25,097 bases of DNA from the NCBI GenBank assembly GCA_947455285.1, contig CANGOK010000010.1:1-25097 (forward strand), given 5' to 3'. Source of the stretch: Beijerinckiaceae bacterium (GTDB taxonomy: Bacteria > Pseudomonadota > Alphaproteobacteria > Rhizobiales > Beijerinckiaceae). The position numbers and the translations under genes were made by a program. Below, piece after piece: positions 7,360-15,479 of the stretch (positions are counted from its first letter, which is position 1; every line of letters begins with the position of its first letter). The notes below the pieces were generated by a model. It did not search any database. It was not told the DNA's origin and saw nothing but the letters and a program-made list of their open reading frames with translations.

Positions 7360-7950
7360 ATGTCCCGTCTCGCCCCACTGGCTCTAGGACTTACTCTCGG
7401 CTTATCGGCGCTCACGGCGCTATCTGTTCCAGCTCTCGCTCAACGCCATGGCGGCGGCGGGCATTTCGGCGGCGGAGGCTTCATCGGCGGCGGCGGACGC
7501 GCGGGTCCGGCTTTTGGCGGCGGCGGAATGATGGGTGGCGGTCGTTTTACGCCGGCCGTCGTGGGTGGCGGCGCCACGCGTTTTGCGCCGGGCTTCACCC
7601 CCCGGGCTGGTTTTGTGGGACGCCCTGGCTTTGTGGGGCGGCCTGGTTTCGCCGGTCGGCCGGTAGCCTTCAACCGGTTCAACCGTGGCCGTTGGGGCTG
7701 GAATCGCAACCGCTGGTGGGGCCCCGGCATTGGCGTGGGGATCGGCCTCGCCAGCTGGCCCTATTGGGGCGGCGATGACTATTACGGCGCTGGCTATTAT
7801 GGGGTCGGATACGACGTCGGCTATGGCGGTTTGGGGGGGAGTTGCTCAACGCCAGTGCGTGTCTGCCAGCTATACGATGTAGCGCCAGTGGGCACGGGTT
7901 GTTCCTGCCGAACTCCGGCCGGGCGGGCACGGGGCGTCGTTTCTCCCTGA
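7360..7950 (+). CDS. Secreted glycine-rich small protein with a C-terminal cysteine motif
   Basis: A 196-residue protein of unknown function. Residues 1-28 form a Sec signal peptide ending in ALA before QRH. Residues 31-72 are almost pure glycine with phenylalanine and methionine (GGGG-x runs), followed by three tandem GFVGRP-type hexapeptides (84-101), an Asn/Arg/Trp-rich segment (105-120) and a Gly/Tyr-rich segment (136-160). The end holds four cysteines (162, 169, 181, 183) in a VCQLYD...VGTGCSC arrangement that I associate with small exported alphaproteobacterial proteins. ATG 7360 follows TGGAGG at 7348-7353. The protein is probably envelope-associated or extracellular. No enzyme motif is present and no function should be assigned. 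Confidence 0.75.
   Translation: MSRLAPLALGLTLGLSALTALSVPALAQRHGGGGHFGGGGFIGGGGRAGPAFGGGGMMGGGRFTPAVVGGGATRFAPGFTPRAGFVGRPGFVGRPGFAGRPVAFNRFNRGRWGWNRNRWWGPGIGVGIGLASWPYWGGDDYYGAGYYGVGYDVGYGGLGGSCSTPVRVCQLYDVAPVGTGCSCRTPAGRARGVVSP
7609..7662 (+). repeat. Three tandem 18-base units coding for GFVGRP-type hexapeptides
   Basis: The units encode GFVGRP, GFVGRP and GFAGRP (residues 84-101 of the glycine-rich protein). The copies differ at the DNA level mostly at third positions, so the peptide appears to be kept while the DNA drifted. The region could still vary in copy number between strains. Confidence 0.7.
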
Positions 7951-8025
7951 AATCGCGCCTTAGACCATAATTTGACTGGACCGTTTTCCGTCTCTGTGTG
8001 ATCCAGCTCAATGATCGGGACAGGC

Positions 8026-8058
8026 GGAGGCGGCAGGGTGAGACCATCCGCCGCCTCC
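8026..8058 (+). other. Strong stem-loop between the glycine-rich protein gene and hemA
   Basis: GGAGGCGGC (8026-8034) pairs perfectly with GCCGCCTCC (8050-8058) around a 15-base loop. No T-run follows on either strand, so it is not a classical intrinsic terminator. It lies 75 bases after the upstream stop and 92 before the hemA start. It could be an mRNA 3'-end protector or a hemA leader element. Apart from this and the palindrome at 8080, nothing definite is seen in the 200-base gap 7951-8150. Confidence 0.4.
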
Positions 8059-8079
8059 CCGCTCGACGCAGGTTGGTTT

Positions 8080-8091
8080 ATGTGATCACAT
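8080..8091. promoter_or_regulatory. Perfect 12-base palindrome upstream of hemA, candidate operator
   Basis: ATGTGATCACAT is a perfect palindrome 59 bases before the hemA ATG. A matching half-site TGTGATC occurs at 7997-8003, 84 bases upstream on the same face of the helix (about eight turns). It does not match the FNR/FixK box (TTGAT-N4-ATCAA) known for hemA control in other alphaproteobacteria, and it has no 6-base spacer as in a CRP site. A TCCCGG/CCGGGA hairpin (8091-8107, 5-base loop) abuts it. Confidence 0.4.
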
Positions 8092-8150
8092 CCCGGTAGC
8101 GCCGGGAGCGATAATCATCCGCCCCGCGCGGATGTGCAGGGAAAACGGGT

Positions 8151-9443
8151 ATGGATTACGAGGCCATTTTCCATCAGGCGATCGACCGCCTGAAGAGCGA
8201 GCGTCGCTACCGCGTCTTCGCGGATCTTGAGCGTGACGCCAGCCGCTTTCCTTTGGCCTTGTGGCGCCCCGAAGGTCAGGCCGACCAGCCGCGCGAGGTC
8301 ATGATCTGGTGCTCGAACGATTATCTGGCCATGGGCGGCCATCCCAATGTGGTCAGCGCTGTTGTGCGCGCGGCCGAACGCCATGGCGCGGGCGCGGGCG
8401 GCACGCGCAACATTTCTGGCACCCACCATCCCATCGTCGAGCTTGAGCATGAACTTGCGGACCTGCACGGCAAGGAGGCTGCGCTCGCCTTCACCTCGGG
8501 CTGGGTCTCCAATCTCGCGGGCATTTCGACCATCGCGGGCCTGCTTCCCGACTGCCTGATCCTGTCGGACGAGCTGAACCACAATTCCATGATCGAGGGC
8601 ATCCGTCGGTCCGGCTGCGAAAAGCAGCTGTGGCGGCATAACGACGTCGCCCATCTCGAAGAACTTCTGATCGCCGCAGGCCCCGACCGCGCCAAGCTGA
8701 TCGTCTTCGAAAGCCTCTATTCAATGGACGGCGACATCGCCCCGGTCGCGGCCATCGCGGATCTCGCCGAGAAATACGGCGCCATGACCTATATCGATGA
8801 AGTCCACGCGGTCGGCATGTATGGCTCGCGCGGCGGCGGCGTCTGCGAGCGCGAAGGCGTTATGCATCGCATCGACGTCATCGAGGGCACGCTTGCCAAG
8901 GGCTTCGGCACGCTGGGCGGCTATATCGCCGCCAGCGCCGCCATCATCGACGCCGTGCGCAGCTATGCGCCCTCCTTCATCTTCACCACAGCCCTGCCGC
9001 CCACGGTCGCGGCGGGCGCCTGCGCCGCCGTGCGCCATCTCAAGGTGTCTTCGGCGGAGCGCGAGCGCCATCAGCGCATGGCTCTCCTGACCAAGCATGC
9101 CCTGCGCGCCGCTGGCCTGCCCGTGATGGACAACCCTTCGCATATCGTGCCGGTAATGGTCGGCGACGCCGAGACCTGCAAGAAGGCCAGCGACCTCCTG
9201 CTTGAGCGGCATGGGATCTATATCCAGCCGATCAACTATCCGACCGTCGCCATCGGCACGGAACGCCTGCGCATCACGCCCACCCCCCGCCATGAGGAGG
9301 CCCATGTGGCCGATCTCGTTGAGGCGCTGGTGGATGTGTGGACGACGCTGTGCCTGCCCTTCACGGAATCGAAGATCATTCCGCTGCGCCGCGAGGCCGA
9401 GGCGGTCTGCACCTATCCCGAAATGAAGCGCGCGGCCGAATAG
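8151..9443 (+). CDS. hemA: 5-aminolevulinate synthase
   Basis: A 430-residue PLP enzyme of the alpha-oxoamine synthase family that condenses glycine and succinyl-CoA to 5-aminolevulinate, the first step of the C4 (Shemin) haem pathway used by Alphaproteobacteria. Characteristic features are CSNDYL near residue 54, GGTRNISG (83-90), HNSM with the ring-stacking His144, IDEVHAVG with Asp216 binding the pyridinium nitrogen, and the Schiff-base lysine Lys250 in TLAKGFGTLGG. The C-terminal extension after about residue 395 is typical of ALAS as opposed to KBL or BioF. AGGGA (8138-8142) precedes ATG 8151. It is convergent with the AbrB-family gene, 9 bases apart, with no clear terminator between. 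Confidence 0.96.
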   Translation: MDYEAIFHQAIDRLKSERRYRVFADLERDASRFPLALWRPEGQADQPREVMIWCSNDYLAMGGHPNVVSAVVRAAERHGAGAGGTRNISGTHHPIVELEHELADLHGKEAALAFTSGWVSNLAGISTIAGLLPDCLILSDELNHNSMIEGIRRSGCEKQLWRHNDVAHLEELLIAAGPDRAKLIVFESLYSMDGDIAPVAAIADLAEKYGAMTYIDEVHAVGMYGSRGGGVCEREGVMHRIDVIEGTLAKGFGTLGGYIAASAAIIDAVRSYAPSFIFTTALPPTVAAGACAAVRHLKVSSAERERHQRMALLTKHALRAAGLPVMDNPSHIVPVMVGDAETCKKASDLLLERHGIYIQPINYPTVAIGTERLRITPTPRHEEAHVADLVEALVDVWTTLCLPFTESKIIPLRREAEAVCTYPEMKRAAE

Positions 9444-9452
9444 GCCTCGCCT

Positions 9453-10520
9453 TCAAGCCTTTTTCTGCAGGAACAGGCGCACCACCACGGGCATGCCGAA
9501 GTTCAGCAGGAAGAAGCGCGCCAGATGGTGCGCGGCCACGTAAAACGGGTCGAAACCCAAAGCCAGCGCCAGGATCGCCATGGCCTCGAAGCCGCCGGGC
9601 GAAAAGGCGAGGAACGTCGCGCCGAAGGGCAGGGCGAGCGCCGTTGAAACCGCTCCGGCGAATCCCGCCGCAATCAGCACGGTCAGGCCGATCGAACCCA
9701 CGATGATGGGCGACTGGCGCAGGAAGAGCCCCCAGTCGAAACCGGCGAACCGCGAACCCGACCATGCGCCGATCAATATCTGTCCGCTTATGAGCGCGAT
9801 CTGTGGGGCGCGCCCGTTCGCGAATTCAAAGCCGTGCGCGAGCGCTGAAATGCTCATCGCGCCAAGCAGCATCCCGCCCGCCATCTTGAAGCGCGTCAGA
9901 ACGAAGCCAAGGCAGGCGCCAGCCGCGCATTCCATGGCGAACATAATCCAGCTGTCATCGGGTCGCGCCGATCCCAGAGCGAGATGAATGCCGGATTCCG
10001 CGACCAGCACTGGCACCAGCGCCATGAGGAACAGCACCCGCACCATCTGCACGGCGACGACACGGGGCGTGTTGGCGTTGGTGGAGGGAATGATCGAGAG
10101 AATGTAGGCGAGCGCGCCGGGAATGGAGGCGAGCAGGGCGGTCGAGCGGTTCCAGCCCGCGAATTTCTCGCATGTGAAGGTCGAAATCGCCGTCATAACG
10201 AAGACGCAGACCATCATGGCCGTGACGCTGGCCGGATAGGTGGCGACATTGCGGAGCGTCTCCGGCGTCACCGCCGCGCCGATGGAGACGCCCGACACCA
10301 GCATGGCGATCAGCCGCAGGTTGCGGCCAAGCGGTACGATGGCGGCAGGCTTCAGCGAGCCCACGGTCGCCACCGCGATGAGCGAGCCCGACATGGCCCC
10401 CGCGGGTATGCCCAGCCACATGAGGATCAGGCCGCCGACAAGGCCGATGCCCACGGTCGCTAACTGGCGGCTCATGGGCTGCTCGACGAGGAAAACCTTG
10501 CTCTTGCTGACGGTGGTCAT
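9453..10520 (-). CDS. AbrB-family integral membrane protein
   Basis: A 355-residue, almost wholly hydrophobic protein with roughly ten membrane segments. It shows the internal duplication of the AbrB/'ammonia monooxygenase' membrane family: LGIPAGAMSGS (36-46) corresponds to FKMAGGMLLGA (211-221), and SIPGALAY (132-139) to FSPGGFEAM (306-314). Old database names calling these ammonia monooxygenases are misleading. The physiological substrate is not established, and a transport-like role is plausible. Start 10520 gives a short hydrophilic leader; Met16 (codon at 10475) is an alternative. It lies 87 bases downstream of the aminotransferase on the same strand, and a hairpin sits in its leader. 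It is convergent with hemA. Confidence 0.85.
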   Translation of the reverse strand: MTTVSKSKVFLVEQPMSRQLATVGIGLVGGLILMWLGIPAGAMSGSLIAVATVGSLKPAAIVPLGRNLRLIAMLVSGVSIGAAVTPETLRNVATYPASVTAMMVCVFVMTAISTFTCEKFAGWNRSTALLASIPGALAYILSIIPSTNANTPRVVAVQMVRVLFLMALVPVLVAESGIHLALGSARPDDSWIMFAMECAAGACLGFVLTRFKMAGGMLLGAMSISALAHGFEFANGRAPQIALISGQILIGAWSGSRFAGFDWGLFLRQSPIIVGSIGLTVLIAAGFAGAVSTALALPFGATFLAFSPGGFEAMAILALALGFDPFYVAAHHLARFFLLNFGMPVVVRLFLQKKA

Positions 10521-10527
10521 GGGCTCT

Positions 10528-10545
10528 CGTCCCCGTCGGGGGACG
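10528..10545 (-). promoter_or_regulatory. Leader hairpin covering the ribosome binding region of the AbrB-family gene
   Basis: A 7-bp perfect stem (CGTCCCC 10528-10534 with GGGGACG 10539-10545) has a 4-base loop. In the minus-strand mRNA it ends 7 bases before the ATG at 10520, and its downstream arm contains the purine-rich GGGGA. It could hide the ribosome binding site, or simply end read-through from the aminotransferase; there is no U-run to support the latter. Confidence 0.35.
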
Positions 10546-10577
10546 GGCGTTGCGGCGAAGTTGGACAGATCGCGCCA

Positions 10578-10585
10578 TTAACCAT
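10578..10585 (+). promoter_or_regulatory. TTAACCAT element, candidate CtrA half-motif
   Basis: TTAACCAT is a known half-motif of the alphaproteobacterial cell-cycle regulator CtrA. This exact match lies about 60 bases before the AbrB-family start. One 8-mer may be chance, although TTAA is scarce in this GC-rich sequence. Confidence 0.2.
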
Positions 10586-10607
10586 GCAGGGGCCGGGCCA
10601 GCAAGGG

Positions 10608-11804
10608 TCAGGATGACACGAGCCACTTCGCCAGCCGGTCCGCCGCCTCGCCCATGGAGCCGGGATCTCGGGCGAAGCAGATGCGCATGAAGCCCTCGCC
10701 CCCCGGCCCGAAGGCGCTGCCGGGCGCAAGGCCCACATTCGCTTCATCGACGATCCGCATGGCCGCAGCACGGCTGTCCGTGACCCCATCGAAGGCGCAG
10801 AAGACATAGAAGGAGCCTTGCGGCGTGGCGAAACGCGCCCGACCGCTGGCCGACAGCGCCGCGCAAAGCACATCGCGGCTGGCCCGCAGACGCTCCATCT
10901 GGCTTGCGAGAAAATCTTCGCCCTGTTCGAGCGCGATGGCGGCGGCGCGCTGGGTCGGGGTCGCGACGCCCGAGGTCGAATACTGGATCAGGTTCTCGAT
11001 AACCGGCCCGAGTTCGGGCGGCGCCTCGAGCCAGCCTACGCGCCAGCCGGTCATGGCCCAGTTTTTCGACATGGTCTGCACAAAGAAAATGCGATCGTCG
11101 GGTTCCATGATGTCGTGGAAGGATGGCGCGCGGCCGCCCTCGAAAAACATCCGGCCATAGATTTCATCGGCGATGATCCACAGGCCATGTTTGCGCGCCA
11201 CCGCCAGAATGGCCTCGAGTTCGGAGAGGCTCGCGGTCCAGCCGGTTGGATTTGCGGGGGAGTTGATCACCAACGCGCGAGTGCGCGGCGTGATGGCGCG
11301 CTCCACCCGATCAGGATCGAGCCGCCAGCGAAGCTGCGCGCCCTTGCCCGCAAGCTCCAGCGGCACGCATATCGTGCGCGCGCCTGAAATGGTCAGCGCC
11401 GCCTCGAAATTCGGCCAGGCGGGGGTAGGGGTTATGACCTCGTCACCCGGTCCCGCCAGCATCCTTATGGCGATCTGCAGCGCATGCATGCCGCCGGTGG
11501 TGACGAAGAACTGGTCGGGCGTGAAATGGCGCCCCGGCCCGTCATAGCAGCGCGTCATATAGGCGGCGATGGCTTCTCGAAACGCGGGCAGGCCGCGTTG
11601 CGCCGTGTAGAAAGTCTCGCCTGCCTCAAAAGCGCGCCGGGCGGCTTCGGCGATGAAAGCGGGCGTCGGCAAATCGCCTTCCCCGACCCACAGGGGGATC
11701 AGCCCCTCCCGGCCGCGGCCATAATTGAACAGCTCCACAATGCCGCTCTGCCGGGCGGCGGTCGCCTCGGGCCTGATGGCGTTTAAGAGGGAAGGGGTCG
11801 TCAT
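10608..11804 (-). CDS. Fold-type I PLP-dependent aminotransferase (class I/II)
   Basis: A 398-residue aspartate aminotransferase-like enzyme. Key residues seen are Asn185 in NSPANPTG, Asp213 and Tyr216 in ADEIYG, the PLP-binding Lys247 in MSKNWAMTGWRVGW with Arg255 for the phosphate, and a C-terminal RICFA segment holding the substrate-carboxylate arginine. Subgroup I-gamma enzymes of this shape act on aspartate, tyrosine, alanine or other 2-oxo acid donors; the substrate cannot be fixed. The ATG at 11804 is chosen because GGAG lies 9 bases upstream; the open frame extends to 11912 with no family sequence. It is divergent from the hybrid kinase (125 bases between starts). It could be co-transcribed with the AbrB-family gene downstream. 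Confidence 0.9.
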   Translation of the reverse strand: MTTPSLLNAIRPEATAARQSGIVELFNYGRGREGLIPLWVGEGDLPTPAFIAEAARRAFEAGETFYTAQRGLPAFREAIAAYMTRCYDGPGRHFTPDQFFVTTGGMHALQIAIRMLAGPGDEVITPTPAWPNFEAALTISGARTICVPLELAGKGAQLRWRLDPDRVERAITPRTRALVINSPANPTGWTASLSELEAILAVARKHGLWIIADEIYGRMFFEGGRAPSFHDIMEPDDRIFFVQTMSKNWAMTGWRVGWLEAPPELGPVIENLIQYSTSGVATPTQRAAAIALEQGEDFLASQMERLRASRDVLCAALSASGRARFATPQGSFYVFCAFDGVTDSRAAAMRIVDEANVGLAPGSAFGPGGEGFMRICFARDPGSMGEAADRLAKWLVSS

Positions 11805-11871
11805 GGACGCTTTCTCCGGTCTGACGCGATCTTTTATCATGGCCCCCATGTGACGCCAGCCGCGCGATAGG

Positions 11872-11893
11872 CTGGCCCAGCCCGCCGGGCCAG
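11872..11893. other. Stem-loop in the aminotransferase/kinase divergent gap
   Basis: CTGGCCC (11872-11878) pairs with GGGCCAG (11887-11893) around an 8-base loop, in the 125-base gap 11805-11929. It lies 36 bases before the kinase ATG, so it would be in its leader or overlap an operator. No clear -10/-35 pair was found. Confidence 0.3.
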
Positions 11894-11929
11894 TGGTAGG
11901 CTGCGTCAGCATGAAACGCTGGAGCCGTG

Positions 11930-14900
11930 ATGATCGCTGGATGGGCTGCCGTACTGAGCGCGTTGATTTATATCTGCGCCATCTTCGCCATCGCCCATTT
12001 TGGCGAGACGCAGGGGCGCAAGATCATCGCCGGGCGTCCTCGGCCGCTTATCTATGCGCTGGCGATTGGCGTTTATTGCACGTCGTGGACCTTCTTCGGT
12101 TCGGTCGGCCTCGCCTCCTATCACAGCTTCGATTTTCTGCCGATCTACCTTGGTCCCATACTCGTCTTTTCGCTCGGCTATCCGCTGCTGCTGCGCATCG
12201 TACGTCTCGCCAAGGCGCAGAACATCACATCGGTCGCGGATTTCATCGCGGCTCGTTATGGCAAGTCCGAGCAGGTGGCGGCGCTGGTGGCGATCATTGC
12301 GGTCGTCGGCGCCGTGCCTTACATAGCGCTTCAACTGAAAGCGATTTCGAGCTCTCTGGCGACCGTGCTCGATTCCCTCGATGCAGGCCGCGCTGTGGTG
12401 CATGCCTCGTCGGGCGCCAATGTCTCTTTCGGCGTCGCAATCGTGCTTGCAGGCTTCGCCATGGTCTTCGGTACGCGTCAGGTCACCGCCATCGAGCATA
12501 ACGATGGCCTGATGACTGCGATCTCCGCTGAGAGTCTGGTCAAGCTCGTCGCCTTCCTTTGCGTTGGCGGCTATGTGACCTGGTGGGTGTTCGACGGACC
12601 CGGCGATCTCACTGCGCAGGGCATGAACAGCGAGAGCGTGCGCAATATGCTCTCCTCGCCCTTTGATGCTGGAACATGGATCACCAATATTGTCCTGTCG
12701 GCCTGCGCCATCCTCCTTTTGCCGCGTCAGTTTCATGTGGCGGTGGTTGAGAACCGGGATGAACGCGACGTGCGAACGGCCGCATGGATGTTTCCGCTTT
12801 ATCTCGTGGCGATCAATATTTTCGTCATTCCGCTTGCGGTTGCGGGACTGCTTGTTTTTCCCGAAGGCGTGCTTGATCGCGACCTGACGGTTCTCGCCCT
12901 GCCGCTATCGGATCATTCATCGGTGATCGCGTTGATCGCGCTGCTGGGCGGCTTGTCGGCGGCGACGGCGATGGTCGTGGTGGAATGCGTCGCCCTTTCC
13001 ATCATGGTGTCGAATGATCTCGCTATGCCGCTGTTGTTGCGTGGACAGGCGCGGGGCAACATTGGAAGCATGCCTCATGCCGGGACAGTCGTTCTGTTCA
13101 TCCGCCGTGGCGCCATCGTGCTGATGTTGGCCGCAGGCTATCTTTATTTTCGCTCCTCAAGCGAAACGGCTTTGTCCGCGATCGGCCTCTTGTCCTTCGC
13201 AGCCATCGCTCAGGTTGCGCCTGCGTTCCTTGGAGGTCTGTTCTGGTCGCGAGCGACGGCTCGCGGCGCCATGGGAGGACTGATCTGCGGCACGCTGGTC
13301 TGGGCCTATACGCTGCTGCTTCCATCCCTCGCGCCTGCGTCAAACCTCATCGCCGCGCTCGTCGTTCACGGCCCGCTTGGCTTGCAATGGCTGCGCCCCA
13401 CCGCCATTCTCGATATTGGCCTTCCGCCGCTCGTTCACGGCGTTCTTTTGAGCCTCTCCGTCAATATCATCGCCTTCGTCGGCTTTTCGCTGACGCGGCG
13501 GGCGACGGCGATCGAACGGCTTCAGGCGGATGTGTTCGTTGGCCCGAGCGGCCCGCCGATCAGCGAAGCCTTTCGCCTGTGGCGCACCTCCGTTACAGCG
13601 GGCGAGCTGGAGGCCACTGTCGCGCGTTATCTTGGCGCAGAGCATACGCGGCAGGCGTTCGAACGCTTTGCTGAGGCGCGCGGGACGGCTTTGTCCCCGG
13701 TTGCTGAGGCCGACGTGCACCTCCTGCGCTTCGCTGAACATCAGCTCGCCTCGGCCATCGGCGCCGCTTCCTCGCGCCTTGTTCTGTCGCTGCTGCTGCG
13801 TCGTCGCACCATGTCGCGTCAGGCCGCTCTTAAACTGATCGATGATGCTTCCGCCGCCCTGCAATACAACCGCGATCTCTTGCAAAACGCGCTGGACTTC
13901 GCGCGTCAGGGCATCACCGTTTTCGACAAGGATATGCGGCTCATTTGCTGGAACCGCGAGTTTCGAGAACTCTTCGAATTTCCAGCAGATCGATTGACCG
14001 CAGGCATGGGCCTTGAAGAAATTCTGCGCTTCAACGCCCAGCGCGGAATCTATGGTCCCGGCAGGGTCGAAGATCACGTGGCGACCCGCATCCGCTCGCT
14101 CGTAGAAGATAGCGAGCCTGTGCGCTTGCGCCTTTCGCCCAGCGACAACGTGCTTGAGATTCGCTCAGCCTCCATGCCCGACGGCGGCCTCGTGACGACC
14201 TATACCGACGTCACCGAGACCGTTGAAGCCGAAGAGGCCTTGGCCGCCACCAACGAGACATTGGAACAGCGCGTGCGTGATCGCACGGAAGCGCTTGTTC
14301 GCCTGAATGAAGAACTCGCCCGCGCCAAGAGCGAGGCGGACGACGCCAACCTTTCCAAAACGCGCTTTCTGGCTGCGGCGAGCCATGACATTCTGCAACC
14401 GCTGAACGCCGCGCGTCTTTATGCGACGACGCTGGTGGAGCGCATCGACGCCGGCGCGCCGGGCTCCATCGGTCAGGAGACGGAGCTCGTGCGCAACATG
14501 GACGCTTCGCTTGAAGCGGTGGAGGAAATTCTCACGGCTCTGCTGGAGATGTCACGCCTCGACGCAGGCGCCATGAAGCCGGAATTCTCGATTTTCCGCA
14601 TCGACGATATTTTGAACCAGCTCAAGATCGAGCTCACGCCCATGGCGCGTGAAAAGGGCCTGCAGGTGGATTTCGTCCCTTGTTCGCTCAGCGTGAATTC
14701 GGACAGGCGATTGCTGCGCCGCTTGCTGCAGAACCTCATTTCCAACGCGATCAAATATACGGTGAAAGGCCACGTGCTGGTGGGCGTGCGTCGGCGTGGC
14801 GACATGCTTGAGGCGCAGGTTTTCGATACGGGGCTTGGGATTCCTGAATCGCAGCAAAAAGCCATTTTTCGAGAGTTCGAACGCCTGGCCTCAGCTGCAA

Positions 14901-15475
14901 AAACAGCGCGTGGTCTGGGCCTCGGCCTCTCCATCGTCGAGCGCATCAGCAGGGTGCTGGACCACACGATCAAGGTGCGCTCTGAGCCGGGCGTCGGCTC
15001 CATGTTTTCGGTGCTCGTTCCGGTTTCCGCCGCCAAGGCCCCTGCAGTGCAGAGCGTGACGGAGGAAGCTGCTGCGCCTCCGACCCTGTTGACAGGCTTG
15101 CATGTGATCGCCGTCGACAATGAGCCGCGCATATTGGCCGGCATGAACCATTTGCTCACGGGCTGGGGTTGCTCTGTCACCATCGCCGCGAACCTTGCCG
15201 AGGCGCAATCTGCTCTTGAGGCCCGCGGCCTCACGCCTGATGTCGTCATCGCCGATTACCATCTCGACGATAGCGACGGCGTCGCCCTCATAGGGGCGTT
15301 GAGGCTGGCTTATGGAATCGAAATCCCGGCCATTCTCGCTACGGCGGATCGCTCGCCTCAGGTGCGCGATCTCGCGGCTTCCCTCAACATTCGCGTTCTC
15401 AACAAGCCGTTGCGGCCTGCAGCCCTTCGCGCCCTGCTCTCGCAATGGCGCGTGACGCGCGGCGCCGCCGAATGA
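11930..15475 (+). CDS. Hybrid sensor histidine kinase with a sodium/solute symporter-like input domain
   Basis: A 1181-residue membrane protein. Residues about 3-520 form an SLC5/SSS-like bundle of about 13 membrane helices. After a linker (530-630) come a PAS domain (about 645-765), a short coiled coil (765-805), HisKA with His819 in SHDILQPLNAARL, HATPase_c with Asn935/Asn939, DTGLGIP (966-972) and GLGLGL (995-1000), and a C-terminal receiver with Asp1063, phospho-acceptor Asp1109 in IADYHLDD and Lys1159. The layout matches CbrA/NahK-type kinases, in which the transporter-like part may sense or carry a nutrient. ATG 11930 is preferred to GTG 11927 because GGAG (11921-11924) gives 5 bases rather than 2. 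No response regulator with an output domain is adjacent, so its partner is elsewhere. Its stop is 4 bases from the convergent reductase. Confidence 0.92.
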   Translation: MIAGWAAVLSALIYICAIFAIAHFGETQGRKIIAGRPRPLIYALAIGVYCTSWTFFGSVGLASYHSFDFLPIYLGPILVFSLGYPLLLRIVRLAKAQNITSVADFIAARYGKSEQVAALVAIIAVVGAVPYIALQLKAISSSLATVLDSLDAGRAVVHASSGANVSFGVAIVLAGFAMVFGTRQVTAIEHNDGLMTAISAESLVKLVAFLCVGGYVTWWVFDGPGDLTAQGMNSESVRNMLSSPFDAGTWITNIVLSACAILLLPRQFHVAVVENRDERDVRTAAWMFPLYLVAINIFVIPLAVAGLLVFPEGVLDRDLTVLALPLSDHSSVIALIALLGGLSAATAMVVVECVALSIMVSNDLAMPLLLRGQARGNIGSMPHAGTVVLFIRRGAIVLMLAAGYLYFRSSSETALSAIGLLSFAAIAQVAPAFLGGLFWSRATARGAMGGLICGTLVWAYTLLLPSLAPASNLIAALVVHGPLGLQWLRPTAILDIGLPPLVHGVLLSLSVNIIAFVGFSLTRRATAIERLQADVFVGPSGPPISEAFRLWRTSVTAGELEATVARYLGAEHTRQAFERFAEARGTALSPVAEADVHLLRFAEHQLASAIGAASSRLVLSLLLRRRTMSRQAALKLIDDASAALQYNRDLLQNALDFARQGITVFDKDMRLICWNREFRELFEFPADRLTAGMGLEEILRFNAQRGIYGPGRVEDHVATRIRSLVEDSEPVRLRLSPSDNVLEIRSASMPDGGLVTTYTDVTETVEAEEALAATNETLEQRVRDRTEALVRLNEELARAKSEADDANLSKTRFLAAASHDILQPLNAARLYATTLVERIDAGAPGSIGQETELVRNMDASLEAVEEILTALLEMSRLDAGAMKPEFSIFRIDDILNQLKIELTPMAREKGLQVDFVPCSLSVNSDRRLLRRLLQNLISNAIKYTVKGHVLVGVRRRGDMLEAQVFDTGLGIPESQQKAIFREFERLASAAKTARGLGLGLSIVERISRVLDHTIKVRSEPGVGSMFSVLVPVSAAKAPAVQSVTEEAAAPPTLLTGLHVIAVDNEPRILAGMNHLLTGWGCSVTIAANLAEAQSALEARGLTPDVVIADYHLDDSDGVALIGALRLAYGIEIPAILATADRSPQVRDLAASLNIRVLNKPLRPAALRALLSQWRVTRGAAE

Positions 15476-15479
15476 AGCT

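Noticed and set aside
7440..7730. Proline/lysine-rich minus-strand open frame opposite the glycine-rich protein
   Set aside because: A proline run is the direct complement of glycine codons; no start signal or independent support.
7972..8000. TTGACT as a -35 box of a hemA promoter
   Set aside because: The expected -10 position 17 bases on reads TGTGTG, a poor match.
9440..9468. Possible terminator (AGGC...GCCTTTTT) between hemA and the AbrB-family gene
   Set aside because: The stem is only about 4-5 bp with an 11-base loop, so despite the T-run it is not convincing.
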